From: Halohasta salina
GTDB lineage: Archaea; Halobacteriota; Halobacteria; Halobacteriales; Haloferacaceae
Direction: 5' to 3'
Length of the DNA: 64,000 nucleotides
Assembly (NCBI RefSeq): GCF_024178165.1
Contig: NZ_JAMZIE010000001.1
Coordinates: 682,001-746,000 of the forward strand
A program made the translations under genes and the position numbers. The notes below the pieces were generated by a model that ran no database searches, had not been told where the DNA came from, and was given only the letters and a program-made list of their open reading frames with translations. This document shows, in pieces, positions 40,963 to 50,063 of the stretch (its first letter is position 1; the number at the start of each line of letters is the position of its first letter).

Positions 40963-42513
40963 TTACTGTTCGGTGAGCCGCGTGACCGCCCGGGAGATCT
41001 CGTCGATGGTCGCGGCCTGCTGTTCGTTGGCGGCGGCGATCTCCTCGGCCTCCTCGGCGACGGTCTCGGCCTCCGCGACGAGTTGGTCGAGCATGCTGGC
41101 GACCTCCTCGGAGCTCGCGGCCTGCTCGTCGGTCGCATCCGAGACTTCCCGGATCCCGTGGGCCGTCTCCTCGACGGCGTCGGTGATGTCGTCGAGCAAC
41201 TCCATCGCCTCGTCGACGCGCTCGACGCCGCGTTCGATCTGTTCGGTCGTCGCATCGAGGCTCTCGACGGTCTGTTCGGTGTCGCTTTCGATAGCCGCAA
41301 CGAGATCTTCGATCTCTTGGGCGCGCTCCTGTGAGTCGCTGGCGAGCGATTTCACCTCGTCGGCGACCACCGCGAACCCCTCGCCGGCCTCGCCGGCACG
41401 GGCGGCCTCGATCGAGGCGTTGAGCGCGAGGATGTTGGTCTGCTCGGCGATGTCGTTGATCACCTCGACGACCGCGTTGATCTCGCCGACCCGCTGCTGG
41501 AGTTCGTCGACGTCGGTCGAAACCTCGTCGACGGCCGCGCCGACGTCGTCCATCACGCCCATCGCGTCGTCGGCAGCCGTCTGGCCGTCCTCGGCCAACT
41601 CTTGGGCGCGCTGGCTGTTCTGTTCGACCTCGGTGGCACTGGAGGCGATCTCCTCGACGGTCGCGCTCATGTTGGAAACCTCGCCGGCGATCGACTGCAC
41701 GCGATCGGACTGTTCGGTGGCCAGCGTCGAGATCTCCTGTGAGGAGTCCGCAACGTCGTCGGAGGAGCGCTGGAGCTCTTCCATCGGCGCTTCGAGGTCA
41801 TCTTCGACCTCGCGGGCCAACTGCTCGCGGCGTTCGACCTCCGATTCGAGTTGCTGGCCGTAGGAGTGGAGATAGGTGTCGGCGACGACCTGCATATCGA
41901 GGTTGATAACCCGGAGCACCGACGTGATATCGGCCCGGAGTTTTTCTACCTCCTCGGCGACGATCTCGTCGACGGCCGCCAGCGCCCCCTCGCCGGTCCC
42001 GCCGTCGGTGGCGGCCCCACCGATCCGATCCCGGAGCCGGTCGCCGAGGCGTTCGGTCGTTCGGTCGGCCAACAGCGGCAGAATGAGGTCGTAGTAGACC
42101 CCGTACTGGCCGATATACTGCTTCATCGGCATCTGGATGATGTCGTGGAGCTTGCCGATGCGGGCGCGGTTTTTGAAGTACTGCTGGTCGTACTCGCCGC
42201 TGGCCAGCGTGGCGAAGTAGGCCTTCTGGGTCTGCTTGAGCGCCTCGACGTTCTTCTCCGAGCGGCTGATGACCTCGACCGTCTCGTCGTACTGGGTGAG
42301 GTTCTCGTAGAACTGCTCGGCGATCTCTTCGGTGTGGGCCTCGAACAGCGGTGCCAGCGCCGCCAGTCGCTCGGCGTCGCTCTCGTCGAAGTTCACGAAC
42401 TCCTTGCGCCACGCGATCTCTTCGGGGTCGAGCCCGATCTCGCGAACGAGCGAGTCGGCGTCGACCTGATCGTTGAATCCCCCTTGGCCGAATACCGCCG
42501 CGTAATCGGTCAT
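40963..42513 (-). CDS. hemAT: HemAT: globin-coupled aerotaxis transducer
   Basis: 516 residues, soluble. Residues about 20-185 are a sensor globin: the proximal His is His123 in RIGKLHDIIQMP (the same number as in studied HemATs) and the distal Tyr is likely Tyr69 in QFYENL. A coiled-coil methyl-accepting domain follows (about 220-516) with tip [34 protein letters not shown], about residues 362-396. Oxygen binding to haem alters CheA activity and lets the cell move with respect to oxygen. The third transducer of the window and the only one with a recognisable sensor. Confidence 0.96.
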   Translation of the reverse strand: MTDYAAVFGQGGFNDQVDADSLVREIGLDPEEIAWRKEFVNFDESDAERLAALAPLFEAHTEEIAEQFYENLTQYDETVEVISRSEKNVEALKQTQKAYFATLASGEYDQQYFKNRARIGKLHDIIQMPMKQYIGQYGVYYDLILPLLADRTTERLGDRLRDRIGGAATDGGTGEGALAAVDEIVAEEVEKLRADITSVLRVINLDMQVVADTYLHSYGQQLESEVERREQLAREVEDDLEAPMEELQRSSDDVADSSQEISTLATEQSDRVQSIAGEVSNMSATVEEIASSATEVEQNSQRAQELAEDGQTAADDAMGVMDDVGAAVDEVSTDVDELQQRVGEINAVVEVINDIAEQTNILALNASIEAARAGEAGEGFAVVADEVKSLASDSQERAQEIEDLVAAIESDTEQTVESLDATTEQIERGVERVDEAMELLDDITDAVEETAHGIREVSDATDEQAASSEEVASMLDQLVAEAETVAEEAEEIAAANEQQAATIDEISRAVTRLTEQ

Positions 42514-42587
42514 ATCGTGATAGAGCCCGACACGGATATTTATATGTGTAGTGTGGAAACTCAGGATTGATATTTGGCTCCCGCCGA

Positions 42588-43496
42588 TCAGAACGGTGGC
42601 TCACGGATCTCGACACCGCTGTCGGATCGGCGCACCAGTGCCGAAACCCCTGTGGGCGTCTCGACGAACACCGCCTCGCCGCCCGGCGTGTCGACGGTCT
42701 CCTGAAGCACGTTCTGACAGTGGACGCCGCCCTTCGTCGTCGGTTCGTCGTGGCGGGTGTGGCCGACGACCTGCGGCGGCGCGTCGACCGAGAGATGGTC
42801 GAAGTGAAGCCACACCAGCCCTGCCTCGGGCCCTTTGAGGTGGTTCCGGCCGACGCCAAGCACCTGCGGGTAGTCGGTGACGATCCGGCCCTGTGTCGCC
42901 ACGTCGGCATCGGTTCCGATCGCCTTCCGCAGGTCGGCCGCGGCCGCGACGAGTGACTCGTTGACCGCACTGACGTCGTAGGGCTCGTCGGCTCCGGCGT
43001 GGGCGTAGGTGACCGCGTATCCCTCGTAGGCAGCGACGACGTGGCCGTCGACGATCGCCTCGCAGAGCCGCCGCCGGGCGTCGTCGTCGAGCTGTCCCGA
43101 GTACCACTCGTCGAAGCCGAACTGGTCGGGCGACAGGGCCAGCGCCTCGTGGTTGCCGAGTGTGAGTCGCACGCGGCCAGGCGGGGCCTCCTCTATGAGC
43201 CGGGCGACCAGCGCGAGGACACCCTCGTTGGCCGGGCCGCGGTCGACGAGGTCGCCGTTGAACACGAGGACGTAGTTCTCGTCGGCCCAGTGGAGTCGAC
43301 CGTCGTCGCCCTCGGTCACGACCGGCGCGAACTCGGGGTGGTCGGCGAGGGTCAACAGCGCGCTCCGGGCGGCTTCGAGATAGCCGTGGATATCGCTGAT
43401 CGAGACGATCGTCGGCGGGTCGGCAGCCTCATCGGCGAGGGCGTCGACGCCGTCCCGAAGCGAGTCGTCCAGCGGTGGATCCGGTAGCTGAAACAT
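42588..43496 (-). CDS. Calcineurin-like metallophosphoesterase (PPP-type)
   Basis: 302 residues from the ATG at 43496 (MFQLPDPPLDDSLRDGVDAL). Di-metal motifs are SDIHGYL, FNGDLVDRGP, LTLGNHEAL, TYAHAGADEP and VGHTRHDEPTTK. This is the bis(5'-nucleosyl)tetraphosphatase / Ser-Thr phosphatase-like branch. The substrate is unknown. The open frame upstream of 43496 crosses into the divergent RNA-ligase-like gene and is not taken as coding. Confidence 0.92.
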   Translation of the reverse strand: MFQLPDPPLDDSLRDGVDALADEAADPPTIVSISDIHGYLEAARSALLTLADHPEFAPVVTEGDDGRLHWADENYVLVFNGDLVDRGPANEGVLALVARLIEEAPPGRVRLTLGNHEALALSPDQFGFDEWYSGQLDDDARRRLCEAIVDGHVVAAYEGYAVTYAHAGADEPYDVSAVNESLVAAAADLRKAIGTDADVATQGRIVTDYPQVLGVGRNHLKGPEAGLVWLHFDHLSVDAPPQVVGHTRHDEPTTKGGVHCQNVLQETVDTPGGEAVFVETPTGVSALVRRSDSGVEIREPPF

Positions 43497-43566
43497 TGGT
43501 GTGTACTGACGCGCGCACAACACATAATGGTCCGCGATGCGACCGGTCAGGTAGTCCAACCACACG

Positions 43567-44397
43567 ATGCACCCGTTTCCATCCGTTCCCCACATCGACG
43601 ATGCCCCCACCGAACTTCTGGAGTCCGGTCACCTGTGGCTGCTCGAAGCGGTGGCCGGCGCGCCGCTTCGGTTTCGGCTCTTGGAGTCGGGACTGATCGA
43701 GTTCGGCGACGCCAATCGGGTCTACGAGACCCCCGACGACCTTCCGCCGCAGTACGGCCACGCGGTACGGCACGTCCAAGACACGCTGGACCGCGAGGCG
43801 CTCCGGGCGGCCGTCGACGACGTCGAGGCGATCACCTTCTTCGGGCAGGCGACCCAGTACCGCGGGGTCGACTACGATTGGGAACGGATGCCCTCGTTTC
43901 TCGGCACCGACATCTGGGCGGCCGACACCGAGCGGTTCCGCCCACCCGATGCGGTCGACGGGATCTTCGACCGGCTCGGCCTCGATGCGGTCACTCCGAT
44001 CGCACAGGAGGTTCGCGCCCGCGATTTCGACCCCGCCAGCTACAAAATTCCGGAGTCGGCGTGGTACGACGGCCCGGCCGCGGGCGTCGTGATCCGCGAC
44101 AAGTCGGGCCACCGCGGGCGGCTCCCGAACCCCGACGTCGACGACGAGCCCACGGCTCCGGACGACGTGACCGCGGTCGACCTCGCCGATCGCTATGGCA
44201 GCGACGAGCGACTGGCCCGGCTTCGGGAGCGCCTGCGCACCGAGGGCCAGTCAGTCACCGTCGACGCCCTTCTGGAGCGTATCCTCGAGTCGGCGCTCCG
44301 CGAACTCGATCCGCGGCTGTTCGAGACGGGGGTCGACCGTGGAGCGGTTCGCTCCGAACTGGCGGGCCGCGTCCAGCGGTTTCTGAACGATCAATAA
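43567..44397 (+). CDS. RNA ligase-like protein with altered motif I
   Basis: 276 residues resembling the RNA ligase family found in haloarchaea: GHLWLLEAV at the start of the nucleotidyltransferase fold, AVRHVQDTLDRE, the motif AITFFGQATQYRGVDYDWERMPSFLGTDIW and the C-terminal ESAWYDGPAAGVVIRDKSGHRGRL. Usual motif I is K-x-D-G with the AMP-accepting Lys; here the corresponding residues 28-31 are Ala-Val-Ala-Gly. Motif IV has Ala-Gly-Val-Val-Ile-Arg and motif V Arg-Gly-Arg, without lysine. It may be a non-catalytic relative, an RNA-binding protein or a ligase with an unusual mechanism. Family assignment is from memory of the pattern. Confidence 0.75.
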   Translation: MHPFPSVPHIDDAPTELLESGHLWLLEAVAGAPLRFRLLESGLIEFGDANRVYETPDDLPPQYGHAVRHVQDTLDREALRAAVDDVEAITFFGQATQYRGVDYDWERMPSFLGTDIWAADTERFRPPDAVDGIFDRLGLDAVTPIAQEVRARDFDPASYKIPESAWYDGPAAGVVIRDKSGHRGRLPNPDVDDEPTAPDDVTAVDLADRYGSDERLARLRERLRTEGQSVTVDALLERILESALRELDPRLFETGVDRGAVRSELAGRVQRFLNDQ

Positions 44398-44494
44398 TGA
44401 GTAATGCGGCGTTCTGTTGGCTCCGACCCGACGTGGGACGTCGATACACCCCAAGAGACTTTTTATGCCGCATGCCCTATGTACCGATACTTGA

Positions 44495-45574
44495 ATGACG
44501 GGACACGAATCTCGACCTCCCGGTGCGGACCACGCAGCCGATCTCGAATGGTGCCACGAGACGGTTCAGGGGGTCTCTCGGACGTTCGCGCTGACTATCG
44601 ACGTGTTGGAGGAGCCGATGGCGGACCACATCTGTCTGGGCTATCTGCTCTGTCGGGTTGCCGACACTATCGAGGACGCGGGCCACATCCCGCCGGAGCC
44701 GCAGGCCGCTCTCCTGCGGCGCTACGACGCCGCGCTCGATCCCGACTCCGAGGCCGACATCGAGGCGTTTAGAGCCGCCGTCGACGAGTGGCTTCCACCC
44801 GCAGACGAGCGGTCGGCCGACTGGACGGTGGTCGCCGAAGCCCCGCGCGTCGTGGCGACCTTCGAAGAACTGCCCGCCGACGTCCAGGCGGCGATCGTTC
44901 CGCCGGTCCGTGAGTTGGTCGACGGGATGGCGATGTTCGTCGACCGACACGCCACCGAAGGCGGCCTCCGGATCGACACTCGCGACGAACTCGAAGAGTA
45001 CTGTTACTACGCCGCCGGCACCGTGGGCAACCTCATCACGAACCTCCTGACCCGCGGGGATCTCGCCGCCGAGCGCCGCCAGCGACTGTACGATACGGCC
45101 GTCGAGTTCGGGCTGCTGTTGCAGCTCGTGAATATCTCGAAGGACGTCTACGACGACTACACCGAGGAGAACAACGTCTACCTGCCCGCCGAGTGGCTGG
45201 CCGACGAGGGGATCGATCAGGAGGCTGTCGTCGACCCCGACAACCGGGACGACGCCGCCAAGGTCGTCAGCCGGACCGCCAGTCACGCCCAGTCGTTCCT
45301 CGGCGACGCCGAGGGGTATCTCAAGGCGATGCCGCTGCGGCACGGCAACACCCTTGCGGCGTGGGGTGTCCCCTTCCTGCTGGCGGTCGGTACCCTCCGA
45401 GAGCTCACTGCCAACCCTGAAGACGCGCTGACCGAACGCGGTGTGAAGGTCTCCAGACAGGAGGTCTTCGCGGTGATGAGCGCGATGCGAAACGAGGGCA
45501 AAGAGTCGCTGAGCGAGCTCCGGAAGACAATCTCCCAGCGGCCCTACCATCTGGTCGCACAGAACGCCGACTAA
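44495..45574 (+). CDS. Squalene synthase (phytoene/squalene synthase family)
   Basis: 359 residues. The first aspartate motif is LLCRVADTIEDAGH and the second NISKDVYDDYTEENNVYLP; YYAAGTVGNLITNLL lies between them, and TASHAQSFLGDAEGYLKAMP follows. It condenses two farnesyl diphosphates; the haloarchaeal members make squalene for membrane lipids rather than phytoene, which is the better call because the motif-2 region resembles squalene synthases. A TATA-like CTTTTTATG lies about 33 bases before the ATG, so the leader is short. Confidence 0.88.
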   Translation: MTGHESRPPGADHAADLEWCHETVQGVSRTFALTIDVLEEPMADHICLGYLLCRVADTIEDAGHIPPEPQAALLRRYDAALDPDSEADIEAFRAAVDEWLPPADERSADWTVVAEAPRVVATFEELPADVQAAIVPPVRELVDGMAMFVDRHATEGGLRIDTRDELEEYCYYAAGTVGNLITNLLTRGDLAAERRQRLYDTAVEFGLLLQLVNISKDVYDDYTEENNVYLPAEWLADEGIDQEAVVDPDNRDDAAKVVSRTASHAQSFLGDAEGYLKAMPLRHGNTLAAWGVPFLLAVGTLRELTANPEDALTERGVKVSRQEVFAVMSAMRNEGKESLSELRKTISQRPYHLVAQNAD

Positions 45575-45604
45575 CTCCCGTTTTCGGCACCCTTCGCGGT
45601 TCGA

Positions 45605-46882
45605 TTACGACTCCTCGACCGCGTCGACCGTCGTTTGACACGCCGCGGGGACGCTCCGAGCCTGTAGCGTCGCGGCCGTATACGCGGCGATCACGTCGTC
45701 GAGCCGGGTGACGCGAACGTCGCCGTCGAACCGCGTGAGGCGGTCGTCGGCGTGACGCACCGAGCGGGCCGCCTCGGCGAGCAGCGGACGCGCGAGGTCG
45801 ACCCGCGGGCTTTCCTCGAGGGCTGTCGTGATCGCGTCGACCGCCGTCGCCCGCCGGTCGCCGACCGCGGCGGCCGTTTCGGGGCGGTCGAGTCCCCCGT
45901 TGAGGCGGTCGCCGAGTCGGTCGGCAGCCCGTAGTGCCGTGAGCGCCTCGGTCGCCGCCAGCAACCCGCTGGCCGGGCCGATGGGATCGTCGGCCCGTTC
46001 GATGTTCGAGTCGGCGCCGTCGTGGATCTCGTCCCACAGTCGCCAGCGAAGGCGGTCGTCGCCGTCGGGTTCCGGCGGCAGGTCCTTTCGGCGGCGCTGC
46101 AGATCCGTCCGCAGCGTCTCGGTGGCCGTCGACAGCCTGTCGGCGACCGACCCCGCCCCGTCGGGCAGCGTCGACCGAACCCGGTCGTAGACGTGTTGGG
46201 CGTCCGAAAGCTCCGCCCGCGCCGACTCGACGTACTCGCCCCACTCGGCGACGGCCAGCAGGCGGCTCGATTCCGTGCGGGCCGGCGTCCGTCGGTCGTC
46301 GAGCGCCGAGTCGAGAAGCCGCTCGGCGCGCCCGTAGCCCAGCGCCGCCTCGATCGGGTCGACGCCGAGATACGCGAACTCGGTGCGGAACGATCCGGCC
46401 TCGTCGAGGATCCCACGGTGTTCGGTCCGGAGATCCGACTCCGTCAGGTCGCCGTCGGCGAAACTCCAGCCGGCGGCCGCATATCGGGCCTCCGACCGCG
46501 CCCAGCGGAGTTCGTCGAGCGCAGTCAGGCGGCTCGGTGCGGTTCGGGCCGCCGCGACGCGCTCGGTTGCCTCGCCGGCCGCGTCGGTGAGCCGTTGACG
46601 GATGTGTCCGTTCGGCACGCTCTCGGCCCCGAACGGGATCGGGAGTGCCGCCAGCAGGTCGTCGACACGCTGGGCCGACGCCCGAAGGTGGGACTGCTCG
46701 ATTTTGACCGGCAACTCGTCGGCGACGATCGGGTCGGCATCCTCCGGAGCGAGTCGACGAAGCTCGGTCGCACGGATCGACTCGCTGCCGTCGTCGATCG
46801 TCTCAGGGGTTCCACAGCCTGCCAGCAGCACCGCCCCCGCGGCCGCCAGCACCCCGCGGCGCGTCGTCGACGGCCGGCTCAT
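45605..46882 (-). CDS. Tat lipoprotein, large helical domain, unknown function
   Basis: 425 residues from the ATG at 46882 (MSRPSTTRRGVLAAAGAVLLAGCG), a twin-arginine signal with a lipobox LLAGC near residue 22. The mature part is rich in helices, Arg, Asp and Ala, with little hydrophobic content (ELRWARSEARYAAAGWSFADGD; ALTALRAADRLGDRLNGG). I recognise no domain. The start overlaps the stop of the preceding lipoprotein gene by four bases (ATGA), so the two are made together and may form an extracellular complex. Confidence 0.82.
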   Translation of the reverse strand: MSRPSTTRRGVLAAAGAVLLAGCGTPETIDDGSESIRATELRRLAPEDADPIVADELPVKIEQSHLRASAQRVDDLLAALPIPFGAESVPNGHIRQRLTDAAGEATERVAAARTAPSRLTALDELRWARSEARYAAAGWSFADGDLTESDLRTEHRGILDEAGSFRTEFAYLGVDPIEAALGYGRAERLLDSALDDRRTPARTESSRLLAVAEWGEYVESARAELSDAQHVYDRVRSTLPDGAGSVADRLSTATETLRTDLQRRRKDLPPEPDGDDRLRWRLWDEIHDGADSNIERADDPIGPASGLLAATEALTALRAADRLGDRLNGGLDRPETAAAVGDRRATAVDAITTALEESPRVDLARPLLAEAARSVRHADDRLTRFDGDVRVTRLDDVIAAYTAATLQARSVPAACQTTVDAVEES

Positions 46883-47559
46883 GGCTGCTCGCTCCCGTTC
46901 GATCGGTTCGTGCGGTTCTCTTCGGCCTGCGGCTGTCTCGGACGGCACGCACTGCTACTGGTGCTCGATCCGAACCGGTTGATCTCGTCGGCATCGAGGG
47001 CGACCGGCAGCCGGATGAGCCGCGACTCGAAGACCCGTCTGTCGGCGGTACACTGCTCGTCGTACGGTCGCAGCAGCCGGCCGTAGTCGGTCTCGATGCC
47101 GGTGTCCCACGCGATGTAACACAGCGAGAGCCGGAAGCACTGGCGTACCTGCTTGGTTTCGAGGTAGAGCGTTTCGCGTTCGAAATCGGTCGACGAGCGG
47201 AACGACGCGAGGTCGCTGCTGGGAGCCTCGCGGTGGCTGTCGACCGACTCGTCGACGACGAGCCGGTCGGCCGTCGCCGTGTCGTCGACCACTTTCGTGC
47301 TGGGACGGTGGTCGTCCGGTCGGCGGGAGCTGTCGGCCTCGTCGCCGTCGTCGGCGAGTCGGATCGGCGGCCGGTCGGCGTCGGCCCGGCGGAACAGGAC
47401 CGCCGGATCAGTCGCCGCCTGCTCGGGGATCGTTCGCCCCGGCCCCTCGGTAGCCGACCCCGACCGGCTCGTACTGCTCTCGGAGCCGAGACAGCCAGCC
47501 ACTCCACCGGTGGCGACTGCGGTGACCGCGAGAAACTGCCTGCGCGTGTGAGAACTCAT
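46879..47559 (-). CDS. Tat lipoprotein, first gene of the lipoprotein pair
   Basis: 226 residues from the ATG at 47559 (MSSHTRRQFLAVTAVATGGVAGC); a twin-arginine motif TRRQFL and lipobox GVAGC. A long Ser/Asp/Arg-rich segment without hydrophobic stretches precedes the more ordered LYLETKQVRQCFRLSLCYIAWD and RVFESRLIRLPVAL. Two pairs of cysteines in the mature part (VRQCFRLSLCY, EQCT, SACRP) may form disulphides outside the cell. The family is not recognised. Confidence 0.82.
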   Translation of the reverse strand: MSSHTRRQFLAVTAVATGGVAGCLGSESSTSRSGSATEGPGRTIPEQAATDPAVLFRRADADRPPIRLADDGDEADSSRRPDDHRPSTKVVDDTATADRLVVDESVDSHREAPSSDLASFRSSTDFERETLYLETKQVRQCFRLSLCYIAWDTGIETDYGRLLRPYDEQCTADRRVFESRLIRLPVALDADEINRFGSSTSSSACRPRQPQAEENRTNRSNGSEQP

Positions 47560-47690
47560 CAGAACAGCGATATCTAAAAGCGGCATTTAAAAATCGGTTC
47601 GGGAGATGTAAACACCCGTTTCAGTCATTCCGCGCGGTCGAAAGCAGACGAATCCACGCGTTTTTATCCGTGGTAGCGGAAGGGGTGGCT

Positions 47691-47906
47691 ATGAGCTTCG
47701 AAAAGGACGACGAGGCCGTGCTGCACGACAAGCACAGCGAGTACGACGGCGAGACCGGGACGATCACGCAGGTCGTCGAGAACATGTTCGGCGACGCAAC
47801 GTACACGATCAGCTTCGAGGGGGGCCAAGAGACTGGCGTTCCGGAAGACGATCTCGAAGCCGTCGACGGCAACGCTGACGACGACTCCGACGCCGACGAG
47901 GAGTAG
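47691..47906 (+). CDS. Small SH3-like acidic protein (DUF1918-like)
   Basis: 71 residues from the ATG at 47691 (MSFEKDDEAVLHDKHSEYDGE). The pattern DKHSEYDGETGTITQVVENMFGDATYTISFEGGQETGVPEDDLE, about residues 13-57, is a small beta-barrel found in haloarchaea (KOW/Tudor-like, DUF1918 family by recall). The tail is an Asp/Glu run. Function unknown; nucleic-acid binding is possible but unproven. Confidence 0.75.
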   Translation: MSFEKDDEAVLHDKHSEYDGETGTITQVVENMFGDATYTISFEGGQETGVPEDDLEAVDGNADDDSDADEE

Positions 47907-47951
47907 TCCCGACCCGAGCGGTTTTTCCCTTCGGTCACCAAGAGACCACTC

Positions 47952-48380
47952 ATGCCGAGAGTGCCGTTTCATTACATCGATCTCCGGACCTTCTGTTATG
48001 CGACTGAGGACGAAAAGCGGGTCGAGGAGGCGATCCGCGCGTTCCTCCCCGAGGAGTTCGCCCTCGATCGCATGGAAAACACCGGCCACCACGGCGACCG
48101 GATCGTGGTCCTCTCGGCGCGCGTCGAGAACGCCGACGAGATGCGACACGTCCTCGACCGGTTGGCCGAACTCGACGCCATCGATCGAGTGCTCGATGAG
48201 TTGGACGAGCGGGTCGACGACAACTGCTCGTTTTTCATGCGACTCGACAAACAGGCCGCCTTTCAGGACGAGATCCGACTCGGCGACGGGATCACCCTGC
48301 GGGCGAAAGTCGAAGCCTACCCCGCGAAACACGAGGCCGCGGTCGAAAACGCCCGCGAGGCGTTGGCGAAGAACACCTAG
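47952..48380 (+). CDS. RNA-binding protein, COG1325 exosome-subunit family
   Basis: 142 residues (MPRVPFHYIDLRTFCYATED, RVENADEMRHVLDRLAELDAID, FMRLDKQAAFQDEIRLGDGITLRAKVEAYP). Matches the archaeal COG1325 family, an RNA-binding protein with a dsRBD-like or ferredoxin-like fold annotated as exosome associated. In several archaea it lies near RNase P or exosome genes, which are not nearby here. It is convergent with the thioredoxin-like gene, six bases apart. Confidence 0.85.
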   Translation: MPRVPFHYIDLRTFCYATEDEKRVEEAIRAFLPEEFALDRMENTGHHGDRIVVLSARVENADEMRHVLDRLAELDAIDRVLDELDERVDDNCSFFMRLDKQAAFQDEIRLGDGITLRAKVEAYPAKHEAAVENAREALAKNT

Positions 48381-48386
48381 GGCGTC

Positions 48387-48950
48387 TTACTCGTCGACCC
48401 ACTTGATCGAACAGCCACGCGACGGCAGGTCGTCGTGGGCGACGTCCTCGCCGGCCAGCACCGACTCGATCGCCGCCCGAGCGTAGAACTCGGTGGGCTC
48501 GTCGTCGGGGTTCAACGCGTCGTCTAGTCGGCCGTGGTAGGCCAGTTGCCACTCGTGGTCGACGCGCCGGAAGAGGAACGGATCGGGCGTACAGACCGCG
48601 CCGTAGGCACGGGCGACGTCTTGGCTCTCGTCGTAGAGATAGGCGTCGTAGTCGATGGTGCCCTCCTCGACGAGGTCGACCATGCTGTCGAAGTCGTCGT
48701 CGGGGTATTCGGGGTTCGCGTTGGGGTTAATGCCGACGACCGCCGCGTCGTCGAACTCGTCGGCCAGTTCGTTGAGGAACTCGAACTTGGCCTGTGCGTA
48801 GGGGCAGTGGTTGCACGTAAAGACGACCAATAGGGCGTCGTTGTCGGCGAACGAATCGGGCGTGTAGCTCTCACCGTCCGTGCCGGTCAGTTCGAAGTCG
48901 GGTGCGGCGTCGCCGCGGTCGAGTTCGGAGTCGGATTCTTTGAGTACCAT
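48387..48950 (-). CDS. Thioredoxin-fold peroxiredoxin/ResA-like protein
   Basis: 187 residues from the ATG at 48950 (MVLKESDSELDRGDAAPDFEL). The AhpC-TSA/redoxin fold is seen in APDFELTGTDGESYTPDSF, then LLVVFTCNHCPYAQAKFEFLNEL with the CxxC active site and YGAVCTPDPFLFRRVD, with a third Cys. No signal peptide. The CNHCPY motif marks the family often called thioredoxin-family protein in haloarchaea and cyanobacteria. Probable thiol oxidoreductase or peroxide sensor; electron donor unknown. Confidence 0.88.
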   Translation of the reverse strand: MVLKESDSELDRGDAAPDFELTGTDGESYTPDSFADNDALLVVFTCNHCPYAQAKFEFLNELADEFDDAAVVGINPNANPEYPDDDFDSMVDLVEEGTIDYDAYLYDESQDVARAYGAVCTPDPFLFRRVDHEWQLAYHGRLDDALNPDDEPTEFYARAAIESVLAGEDVAHDDLPSRGCSIKWVDE

Positions 48951-49142
48951 ACGCGCCCTACGGGAGCGAAGATCAAATGCGTGGGTGATTCCGGCTGGTT
49001 TCAGACACGGAAACCGTGAGCCAGTCTTATGCGACGGTCGGTTCGTGGGTCCACACATGACGCCTGTTCGATCGGTTCGCGGTTCGTCGACCGCTATCGG
49101 TGGAGCCGACCGGCTCGCTCCCACTCGCCGGAGGTGGCTCCG

Positions 49143-50063
49143 GTGAGAACTGACCGCCCGGTGTCGTGGTGGCTGCTACGGGTCGTCGTCGTGGGGATAG
49201 TCGCCGGTGGGATCGTCGGCGTGGCGGCCGGCACCGCCGACGCGAGCGATCCGCCGATCCAGATCGAGACCAACGTGACCCCCGAAGAACCGGTTGTCGG
49301 CGAGGATGTCAGTATCGAGGCGACGATCTCGAACCTCGAACACGACGAGGGCCGGAACGTCGACGTCCGCTACGTCTACCTCCGTGAGGCCGGCACGCTG
49401 AACGACTACGACCGGTTCCGGCGGGTGGGGACCGTTGGCTCCGGCGGCTCGCTGTCGATCCCGCTGTCGGTGACGTTCGACGATCCCGGCCAAAAGCGGC
49501 TGGAAGTCGAGATCACGACACAGTATTCGGACGAAGACGGCGAGATCTACACCTACCGCCAGCCGGTGTTCGTCGACGTCCAGGAGTCCGAACTCCACGG
49601 CGAGGTCCGGCTCACCAGCGTCGAGGCCGTCGGTGGCAGCGCGGTGACGATCGAGGGCGACGCCGCCAACATCGGCAACACCGACGTCGAGTCGGTGCTG
49701 CTGAGCGTGCCCGACACCGGCAACGTCTCGCCACGATCGCCGAACGGCGAGTACTTCGTCGGCGGGGTCGACGCCAGCGAGTTCGCTACCTTCGATCTGA
49801 CCGCTGACGCCGACCCAGAGGCGGAGTCGGTCCCGGTCGAGATCACCTACATCGTCGACGGCGAGCGCATGACGAAAACCCAGCAGGTCGACCTCGGATC
49901 GGCGAACCGCTCGGCCCCGGCCCCGTCGACACAGGCGGCCGCAAGCCACTCGCCGCCGGCCGCCGGCCCGCCGGCGTCGGGCCCGCCACTGGTGCCGATC
50001 GGGATCGCCGTCGGGCTGCTGGTGGTCGGTGGGATCGGGATCGCGCTGTGGCGACGCCAATGA
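49143..50063 (+). CDS. Membrane-anchored extracellular beta-domain protein, ABC-associated
   Basis: 306 residues if it starts at the GTG at 49143 (VRTDRPVSWWLLRVVVVGIVAGG), which gives a clean signal peptide ending TADA; an ATG at 49029 is the alternative. The mature part has repeats of Ig-like CARDB-type strands (QIETNVTPEEPVVGEDVSIEATISNLE; VEITTQYSDEDGEI), a Ser/Pro/Ala linker and a C-terminal membrane helix IAVGLLVVGGIGIALW. Its stop overlaps the next gene by four bases (ATGA), so it belongs to the ABC transporter operon and probably binds the substrate or transmits a signal outside the cell. Confidence 0.8.
   Translation: MRTDRPVSWWLLRVVVVGIVAGGIVGVAAGTADASDPPIQIETNVTPEEPVVGEDVSIEATISNLEHDEGRNVDVRYVYLREAGTLNDYDRFRRVGTVGSGGSLSIPLSVTFDDPGQKRLEVEITTQYSDEDGEIYTYRQPVFVDVQESELHGEVRLTSVEAVGGSAVTIEGDAANIGNTDVESVLLSVPDTGNVSPRSPNGEYFVGGVDASEFATFDLTADADPEAESVPVEITYIVDGERMTKTQQVDLGSANRSAPAPSTQAAASHSPPAAGPPASGPPLVPIGIAVGLLVVGGIGIALWRRQ

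Noticed and set aside
44459-44466. Possible start of a transcript on the minus strand
   Set aside because: The element reads better as the TATA box of the squalene synthase gene on the plus strand.
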